From: Streptomyces bauhiniae
GTDB lineage: Bacteria > Actinomycetota > Actinomycetes > Streptomycetales > Streptomycetaceae
Direction of reading: 5' to 3'
Assembly (NCBI RefSeq): GCF_004784475.1
Contig: NZ_SRRT01000002.1
Coordinates: 558,001 to 622,000, forward strand
DNA length: 64,000 nucleotides
This document shows, one piece after another, positions 58,574 to 64,000 of the stretch (its first letter is position 1; the number at the start of each line of letters is the position of its first letter). Position numbers and translations under genes: made by a program. A model generated the notes under the pieces. That model searched no databases, was not told where the DNA came from, and was given only the letters and a program-made list of their open reading frames with translations.

Positions 58574-61171
58574 TCACTTGGTCGACACCGCCGCCGCTGG
58601 CTGGGGCAGTTGCTCCGGTGTCGGCTGGGCCCACGTCCCGGCGACCGTCGTGGCGAAGGCGGTGGCCGCGGCCACGAGGACGGTGCCGGCCGGGACCGTG
58701 ATGGAGGACAGCCGGCGGAAGTTCCTGACCTGGGACCACTTCATCCCGGCGGCCCGCGCGAGCCACCACTCCCAGCCGAGCCCCAGCCCCATGCAGACGA
58801 CCACGGTCTGCCCGGCGACCCCGCCGCAGGCCGCCGCCATGTCGGTCCAGGACGGGTCGGCGGTGTACTGCGGGTCGACGGTCAGGGGGAGCATCGGGAA
58901 GACCTCGGCCGGTACGAGCACCAGCATGAGGAACGTCGCCTTCCCGACCGGTGTGACACCGCGCAGCAGGGCGTAGAAGTAGCCGAAGACGAAGCCGTAC
59001 AGGGCCCAGTGGCCGAACCGCAGCGCCTTGGACAGGTCGTCGAGGTGGAACGGCATGAGGGTGTCCGTTCCCACGGCGGCCGTGGTCAGCAGCTTGTACG
59101 TGGCCCACGGAAGCGCGAGCGTCAGGGCGGCGGCCGCGCCGGCGAGGCCGGCTGCGCGCGGGGCGGCTCCCGCGCTCGTGCCGAGGGCGAAGCGGCGGGC
59201 GCGGGCCAGCCGCTTCGCGGGGTCCCCGATCCGGCCGGGCACGTCCAGCCCGCGCCAGCGGTCGGAGAAGTCGGCCACCGTCATGTCCTCCGCCAGCGCG
59301 GACCGGGCGGCGCGCTGGAAGTCCGCGCGGGTGTCCCAGACCAGTTGCGTGGTGATCCACCGGTCCATGAAGCGGGCGTGCGCGGCCCGGCTCACGCGCT
59401 GGAACTTGGCCCCGGTGACGGACGTCCCGGGCGGCAGCACCAGCAGCGTGCCGAGCGCCACCACCAGCACGGCGACGGCCTGGCCCCACATGGACAGCGT
59501 TCGCAGCGTCGGTGTGCCCACGGCCGTGAGCACCCCGCAGACCAGCAGGACGCGGCCCACGGGTTCGGCGCCCTGGGCGAACTCGCCCGCCGCGCCTCGC
59601 CGTAGCAGGTAGGCGAGTTGCAGCGCGATGCCGCAGACGAGCACGACCAGGAGCGGGAGCGTCGCGTAGCCGGTGAAGAAGGGCTGCCGGTAGGTACCCC
59701 ACGCGTCGAACCCGTTCTGGCCACCCTCCCGCACACGCGCCCAGACGAAGGGTGAGACCAGTGCCGCCCACAGGACGAAGAAACAGACCGTACGTGTCGC
59801 GAGGCCCGGAGTACGCCGCAACACCGGTCCGGTCAGGCTTGTGAGCCACGCCGCCATGGGCCAGGTGCAGGACACCACGGCGGCCGTGTCCCAGGGGGAG
59901 ATGTCCGGGTCGTAGTCGGCCATGATCGGCATCCGGCCGAGCACGATCGCGCTGAAGCCTGCCCACACCAGAGCTGTCGCCGTAAGCGCCCAGCGGCGTA
60001 CCGTCGACAACTCCGCCAGGTAGCGCATGGTCAGGAACGCGAGCAGGGCGAACAGCACCGCAATTCCTATCCCTGACCAACCCGTGGCGGTCGGCACGAG
60101 CCCCTCACCCGCCATGAGGAGGAGGGAGGCGACCGGCGACAGGCACCCGGTGAGCAGCACCCGCCGCGAGGGCGGTCTGCCAGTCACCACCCGACGGGTG
60201 AACCACCACCCCGCCAGCGGCAGGACGAACCACAGCCACAGCCCGAGAACCGGCCCCGGCGTCCACACCGCGCCAGGGGGAGGCCCGCCCCCGCCGATGG
60301 TGAGGGAGATCGTGCCGACCGCCATGTTGGACGACAGCACGGGCTTGGGTACGCCGAACCAGGCACACATGCTCGTGACCACAGCGAGCAGCATCGTGCC
60401 CCCAACCCACCGTCTCAGCCCAGCCCGCCCCGCCAGCCGTGCCACCAACAGGCCCGCCACAAGCCCGATCCCGCAGACGGCGAGCGCGAACACGATCAGC
60501 ATCTCGCCCCGTGTCTGCGCCCGCTCCGACGCCGGCCTGGTCGTGACCTCGGTGCGGACCAGGGTGACCGAACGGACGACGGCCGCAGCTTTCTTGGACG
60601 CGGCGGCCACCGTACTCACGCGCCAGACGACCGCGTCCGCCGACTGCGAGTCGACGGGCCCGCGGATGTCCGTCGCGAGCCACTTCGGGGCGCTCACTCT
60701 CATCGTCCAGGCAGTGGGGGACCCGGCGGCGTGCGCCTCCGCCAGGCCCTTCACGTCGAGAACGATCCGCAGATCCTGTGCCCCGTCCCGGCGGGCGAGG
60801 TAGTACGCGAAGGAGGACCGCACCCGCAGGGGCGCGTCGGGCTCCGCCTGCGTGACCGTGTCCGGCCGGTTGGACCAGCCGTCGAGGTCCGCCGCCCTTC
60901 CCTGCCGCAGGATGTCGTAGCCGCCGCAGTGCCCGGCGCCGTCCTTCCGCAGGGCGGCCGCGGCCTTGCTGTGCGCGGCGACCTCGTACCGGCAGGTCTC
61001 CTTGACCACCGCCTCCTGCCGCGACCGGTCCCAGCCGACCGCGACGGTGATGCTTCCCGTACCGCCGCCACCCCGCGCGTGGGCCGGGACGGCAAGGCAT
61101 GAGCAGGCGAGGAACAGCAGCAGGACCCCGACCACCGCTCGACGCGTACGACCGCTCACCACAGACGTCAC
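58574..61171 (-). CDS. Large multi-pass membrane protein of unknown function
   Basis: An 865-residue protein. A signal-like segment (VVGVLLLFLACSCLAVPAHA) is followed by an extracytoplasmic beta-type domain of about 190 residues (SITVAVGWDRSRQEAVV). Then come roughly 14-16 membrane helices from about 230 to 860, with a soluble cytoplasmic insert near 600-680 (FMDRWITTQLVWDTRADFQR). I do not recognise a catalytic or transport motif; similar-looking proteins appear to be confined to Streptomyces-type genomes (possibly the group named DUF6185). It ends 122 bases from the MFS gene and stands alone. Confidence 0.75.
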   Translation of the reverse strand: MTSVVSGRTRRAVVGVLLLFLACSCLAVPAHARGGGGTGSITVAVGWDRSRQEAVVKETCRYEVAAHSKAAAALRKDGAGHCGGYDILRQGRAADLDGWSNRPDTVTQAEPDAPLRVRSSFAYYLARRDGAQDLRIVLDVKGLAEAHAAGSPTAWTMRVSAPKWLATDIRGPVDSQSADAVVWRVSTVAAASKKAAAVVRSVTLVRTEVTTRPASERAQTRGEMLIVFALAVCGIGLVAGLLVARLAGRAGLRRWVGGTMLLAVVTSMCAWFGVPKPVLSSNMAVGTISLTIGGGGPPPGAVWTPGPVLGLWLWFVLPLAGWWFTRRVVTGRPPSRRVLLTGCLSPVASLLLMAGEGLVPTATGWSGIGIAVLFALLAFLTMRYLAELSTVRRWALTATALVWAGFSAIVLGRMPIMADYDPDISPWDTAAVVSCTWPMAAWLTSLTGPVLRRTPGLATRTVCFFVLWAALVSPFVWARVREGGQNGFDAWGTYRQPFFTGYATLPLLVVLVCGIALQLAYLLRRGAAGEFAQGAEPVGRVLLVCGVLTAVGTPTLRTLSMWGQAVAVLVVALGTLLVLPPGTSVTGAKFQRVSRAAHARFMDRWITTQLVWDTRADFQRAARSALAEDMTVADFSDRWRGLDVPGRIGDPAKRLARARRFALGTSAGAAPRAAGLAGAAAALTLALPWATYKLLTTAAVGTDTLMPFHLDDLSKALRFGHWALYGFVFGYFYALLRGVTPVGKATFLMLVLVPAEVFPMLPLTVDPQYTADPSWTDMAAACGGVAGQTVVVCMGLGLGWEWWLARAAGMKWSQVRNFRRLSSITVPAGTVLVAAATAFATTVAGTWAQPTPEQLPQPAAAVSTK

Positions 61172-61211
61172 CCCCCGGACGGACCGCAGCCCCCCGCGGC
61201 CCGCCGTCAGC

Positions 61212-61823
61212 CTATTGCGGAGGCCCCTCCCCCGGCCCCTCCTGGTGCGAGTACCGCTGCTCCCGCCATGGGTCGCCGATGTTGTGGTAGCCGCGTTCCT
61301 CCCAGAAGCCGCGGCGGTCCTCGGTGAGGTACTCGACGGCGCGGAGCCATTTGGGGCTCTTGTAGCCGTAGAGGTGGGGGACGACGAGGCGGAGGGGGAA
61401 GCCGTGTTCGGCGGTGAGGGGTTCGCCGTTGTGGTGGGTGGCGAGGATGGTGTCGGGGGCGTCGAAGTCGGACAGGCGCATGTTGGCCGCGTAGCCGTAC
61501 TCCGCCCAGGCCATCACATGGGTGACGCCGGGGGCCGGCGGGACCAGTTCGAGGAGGGCGCGGGCCGGGATGCCGTACCACTCGTGGTCGGTGGAAGTGG
61601 TGCCCGTCGCGCAGTGCAGGTCGGCGACGACCGTGCTGTGCGGGAGTGCCGTCAGCTCGTCGAACAGCCATATCCGCTCCTCGCCGTCGGCGGTGGCGCC
61701 GATGACGCGAAGGTTCCAGCGCGCGGGGCGGAACCGGGGTACGGAGCCGTAGTGCGACACGGGCCAGCCGTTGACGCGGCGCTGGCCGGGCGGAAGGCCG
61801 GCGCTCTGACGATTACCGGCCAC
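61212..61823 (-). CDS. Small soluble sulfite-oxidase-like molybdopterin enzyme
   Basis: A 203-residue single-domain Moco protein. LHCATGTTSTDHEW carries the molybdenum-ligating cysteine. AEYGYAANMRLSDF, EHGFPLRLVVPHLYGYKSPKWL and the W-rich ending (GFWEERGYHNIGDPW) match the compact YedY/sulfite-oxidase-like class. There is no signal peptide or dimerisation domain. The start was set at GTG 61823, which has GAGAGGGG just upstream; an extension to 61925 is unlikely. The neighbouring Mop protein gene, transcribed in the same direction 108 bases upstream, fits molybdenum handling. Confidence 0.88.
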   Translation of the reverse strand: MAGNRQSAGLPPGQRRVNGWPVSHYGSVPRFRPARWNLRVIGATADGEERIWLFDELTALPHSTVVADLHCATGTTSTDHEWYGIPARALLELVPPAPGVTHVMAWAEYGYAANMRLSDFDAPDTILATHHNGEPLTAEHGFPLRLVVPHLYGYKSPKWLRAVEYLTEDRRGFWEERGYHNIGDPWREQRYSHQEGPGEGPPQ

Positions 61824-61931
61824 GCGGGTCCCCTCTCCGCCGGTCGAAGGCACGGAAGTCTTCCCCAGCAGCGTATGCGCCCCCGCGAGAACAGGCGCGG
61901 GCCGGGGTCGGCACGCGCCCGTCACCCGGCG

Positions 61932-62351
61932 CTACGCGTTCGCCAGCGACACCTCGGTGGACTTGATCAGCACGACGACGGGTGAGCCCGCCGTCAGTCC
62001 GAGGTCGGTCACCGCGTCCCGGGTGACGGCCGCCGTGAGCGCGCCCCCTTCGACGGTGACGGTCACCGTGGCCATCGCCCCGCCCAGCGCGACGGAGCTG
62101 ACGGTGCCGGGCAGTTGGTTGCGGATGGACAGCCCCCGCACCCGCTCGGTGGCGAGCGCGACCTCGGTGGCCTTCATCAGGGCGCGGACGGCGGAGCCCT
62201 CGGCCAGTCCGAGGTCCTTGACGGACTCCAGGGTGATCGCGGCGGTGAGGTCGTGGCCGCCGTCGAGGCGCACCTTCACGGTCGCCATCACCTCGCCGTG
62301 CGCGATGTCGGTGACGGTGCCGGCGATCTGGTTGCGGATGCTCAGGCTCAT
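61932..62351 (-). CDS. Di-Mop (TOBE) molybdate/molybdopterin-binding protein
   Basis: A 139-residue protein of two tandem Mop domains (about 1-66 and 70-139). Each begins LSIRNQ-(I/L)-(A/P)GTV and ends VR/VV-LxKxTEVxLA, and the repeats are clearly homologous. Mop proteins bind molybdate (or tungstate) in oligomers for storage or delivery. The start at 62351 follows GAGGAG. It sits between selD and a molybdopterin enzyme; formate dehydrogenases need both Mo and Se, which may explain the company. Confidence 0.9.
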   Translation of the reverse strand: MSLSIRNQIAGTVTDIAHGEVMATVKVRLDGGHDLTAAITLESVKDLGLAEGSAVRALMKATEVALATERVRGLSIRNQLPGTVSSVALGGAMATVTVTVEGGALTAAVTRDAVTDLGLTAGSPVVVLIKSTEVSLANA

Positions 62352-62469
62352 GGCGCTCCTCGCGGGACGAGACGTCTGTTGGCTGTGCGCGTTCAAGGTA
62401 GCCGCAACCTTCGTCCCGACCGCCAGAACCGGCGAATCAGCCGCGATACGGACCCGCCGCCTCCGCAAG

Positions 62470-63516
62470 TCAGCGCACCACCACCGTGTACTCCCCCGCC
62501 GCCACCAACTCCCCCACCACCGGCGCCCCCGGCACCTCCCCGGCCACGAGCAGGCCGCCCGAGGTCTGTGCGTCCGCGAGGAGGAGCCGGGTCAGCTCGT
62601 CCGTGTCGCCGAAGTCCGTGTACGGCGCGACCCAGTCGAGGTTCCGTCGTGTCCCGCCGCTGATGTAGCCGTCGCGCGCGGCCTCTTTCGCGCCGTCGAG
62701 GTACGGGACGGCGGACGCGTCGATGACCGCGCTCACGCCCGAGGCGCGGGCCAGCTTGTACAGGTGGCCCAGCAGGCCGAAGCCGGTGATGTCGGTGGCG
62801 CAGACGGCGCCCGCAGCGAGCGCGGCCCGCGAGGCGTCCCGGTTGAGGGCGACCATGGTCTCCACCGCCTGCGGGAAGACCTCGCCGGTCGTCTTGTGCC
62901 GGTTGTTGAGCACGCCGAGGCCGAGCGGCTTGGTCAGCGACAGCGGCACGCCCGGCCGTCCGGCGTCGTTGCGCAGCAGGCGCTCCGGGTCGACGGTGCC
63001 GGTGACGGCCATGCCGTACTTGGGCTCCGGGTCGTCCACGCTGTGCCCGCCCGCCACCGCGCACCCCGCCTGGGCGGCGACGTCCATGCCGCCGCGCAGC
63101 ACCTCGCGGGCGAGGTCGAACCGCAGTACGTCGCGCGGCCAGCACAGCAGGTTGACGGCGACGAGGGGCGTGCCGCCCATGGCGTACACGTCGGAGAGGG
63201 CGTTGGCGGCGGCGATCCGGCCCCAGTCGTACGGGTCGTCGACCACGGGCGTGAAGAAGTCGGCGGTGGCGACGGCGGCGGGCAGGCCGGGGCCGCCGGG
63301 CAGCCGGACGACCGCCGCGTCGTCGCCGTGGTCGAGACCGACGAGCAGCTCACCGGGGGCGTTGGCCAAGGCCCCCGGAGGGACGAGCCCCGCGACCATC
63401 TCCTCCAGCTCGCCGGGTGGGATCTTGCAGGCGCACCCCCCGCCGTGCGCGTACTGGGTGAGGCGCACGGCCTCGGGTCCGTGGGCCGGTCCGGCATCGG
63501 TCCGCATGTCCGTCAT
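62470..63516 (-). CDS. selD: Selenide, water dikinase (selenophosphate synthetase)
   Basis: A 348-residue enzyme. HGGGCACKIPPGEL holds the catalytic Cys and Lys, so this is the cysteine, not selenocysteine, form. LDHGDDAAVVRL and ATADFFTPVVDDPYDWGRIAA bind Mg-ATP, with further motifs GGHSVDDPEPKYGMAVTG and DITGFGLLGHLYKLAR. It makes selenophosphate from selenide and ATP for Sec-tRNA synthesis. The tRNA-Sec gene lies 112 bases upstream on the opposite strand and selB beyond it. The start at 63516 begins a short Asp/Thr-rich leader before the core. Confidence 0.93.
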   Translation of the reverse strand: MTDMRTDAGPAHGPEAVRLTQYAHGGGCACKIPPGELEEMVAGLVPPGALANAPGELLVGLDHGDDAAVVRLPGGPGLPAAVATADFFTPVVDDPYDWGRIAAANALSDVYAMGGTPLVAVNLLCWPRDVLRFDLAREVLRGGMDVAAQAGCAVAGGHSVDDPEPKYGMAVTGTVDPERLLRNDAGRPGVPLSLTKPLGLGVLNNRHKTTGEVFPQAVETMVALNRDASRAALAAGAVCATDITGFGLLGHLYKLARASGVSAVIDASAVPYLDGAKEAARDGYISGGTRRNLDWVAPYTDFGDTDELTRLLLADAQTSGGLLVAGEVPGAPVVGELVAAGEYTVVVR

Positions 63517-63628
63517 GGCTGTATCAGTCCTCGTGGGAAGGGGTGGATGCCGTGTGGCGCGTTGACTCGGGTGGGGAGGCGGCGGTTCCATGGCCGTACG
63601 GCCGCCGCGTTTCCAGGACGGCCGGCGG

Positions 63629-63724
63629 GGAGGCGTAAGGGTGCCTGGTGGCCCTCCCGGTCTTCAAAACCGAGGTGTCCGAGCAACTCGGGCAGGTGGG
63701 TTCGATTCCCATCCGTCTCCGCCA
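63629..63724 (+). tRNA. selC: tRNA-Sec (anticodon TCA)
   Basis: A 96-base tRNA with encoded CCA (63722-63724). The acceptor GGAGGCG (63629-63635) pairs with CGTCTCC before the discriminator G. The anticodon loop CTTCAAA at 63662-63668 carries TCA (63664-63666), which reads UGA. A long variable arm follows (GTGTCCGAGCAACTCGGGCA), then the T loop GGTTCGATTCC. The long variable arm, UCA anticodon and flanking selD/selB genes leave little doubt. Confidence 0.95.
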
Positions 63725-63738
63725 ACTCCCCTTGTCCG

Positions 63739-64000
63739 TCACCGGGGCTCCCGGACGCGGCGCAGCGACCCGTCCAGCCGCTCGGTGCGGCCGTGCCGGT
63801 CGAGGTACTCCAGCAGCGGGACGGTGACCCGGCGGGTGGTGTCCAGCGCGCGGCGGGCCTGGCTGGTGGTGAAGGGCTGGTTGAGTCCCGCGAGGACGGC
63901 GGCGGCCTCGGCGTCCGCGCCGGGCAGCAGCACGATCTGCCGGTCGATCCGCAGCAGCGCCCCGGCCGCCTCGGCGGCGGCCAACAGCTTGGCGTCCAGG
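63739..64000 (-). CDS. selB: Selenocysteine-specific elongation factor SelB, C-terminal end (partial)
   Basis: The last 86 codons of a gene that continues beyond the window. The visible part is a winged-helix domain of the SelB C-terminus: QPFTTSQARRALDTTRRV, VPLLEYLDRHGRTERLDG and the ending LRRVREP. SelB delivers Sec-tRNA to UGA codons that are followed by a SECIS hairpin. It ends 14 bases from the 3' end of the tRNA-Sec gene, on the opposite strand. Confidence 0.88.
   Translation of the reverse strand, partial: LDAKLLAAAEAAGALLRIDRQIVLLPGADAEAAAVLAGLNQPFTTSQARRALDTTRRVTVPLLEYLDRHGRTERLDGSLRRVREPR

Noticed and set aside
1..64000. CRISPR arrays, insertion sequences, prophage or integrase genes
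   Set aside because: No regularly spaced repeats, transposase-like DDE segments, integrase motifs or phage structural genes were found.

Overview
The window is very GC-rich DNA with many GTG starts, short intergenic gaps, mycothiol-type enzymes and developmental signalling proteins. This points to an actinomycete, most likely a Streptomyces chromosome. No mobile element, rRNA or CRISPR array is visible; the only tRNA seen is tRNA-Sec at the right end.

Layout. (1) 1-13.5 kb, mixed housekeeping and stress genes: an SRPBCC protein, a serine-less alpha/beta hydrolase behind a 19-codon ORF, a PoxB-type pyruvate oxidase, a glutamate-synthase-like flavoprotein, a sulfatase broken by an internal deletion, a membrane Nudix protein, a lone MT0933-type antitoxin, a mycothiol-dependent isomerase-like protein, an isochorismatase-like protein and an MMPL transporter. 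(2) 13.5-18.2 kb, envelope and respiratory genes: a fasciclin lipoprotein, a membrane-anchored sulfite-oxidase-like enzyme, CtaG, DUF2243 and a metallo-hydrolase. (3) 18.3-26.8 kb, a redox/catabolic block: aldehyde-reductase SDR, quinone oxidoreductase, TetR, old-yellow-enzyme, GabD2-like aldehyde dehydrogenase, acetoacetate-decarboxylase-like protein, HSL-type hydrolase and a second TetR. Three similar large bipartite inverted repeats precede the quinone reductase, lie in the tetR/OYE gap and precede the decarboxylase, which suggests one regulon. (4) 26.9-27.8 kb, a decay zone with a DJ-1/PfpI pseudogene and saccharopine-dehydrogenase debris. (5) 28.0-38.5 kb, a tightly coupled five-gene operon: serine hydrolase, caspase-like peptidase, a large unrecognised protein, a Lon-like (Ser/Lys) protease fused through a membrane segment to WD40-type propellers, and a paralogue that appears to have lost the catalytic residues. 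This is the most interesting object in the window and looks like a proteolytic conflict or cell-suicide module. (6) 38.4-48.1 kb, nitrate assimilation: sirohydrochlorin chelatase and nnaR (HemD fused to a winged helix) divergent from nasA, a flavoprotein reductase, nirB, nirD and narK. (7) 48-58.5 kb: a PAS-GAF-SpoIIE-HATPase phosphatase, an EamA/LysR pair, an SDR/MarR pair, an SPL-like radical SAM protein, a YqjM-type OYE, AnmK and an MHS-type MFS transporter. (8) 58.5-64 kb: a large membrane protein of unknown role, a small sulfite-oxidase-like enzyme, a di-Mop molybdate-binding protein, and the selenocysteine genes selD, tRNA-Sec and the end of selB.

How they work together. NasA, NirB and NirD reduce imported nitrate (NarK) to ammonium. 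NirB needs siroheme, which the adjacent chelatase and HemD-type genes help to make. Molybdenum enzymes and molybdate handling recur at 14 kb, 40 kb and 61-62 kb, and selD/tRNA-Sec/selB imply that the genome encodes at least one selenoprotein outside this window. The caspase/Lon-like operon sits between the decayed genes and the chelatase gene, whose 3' end now reads into the operon. This suggests the operon was inserted beside the nitrate locus.
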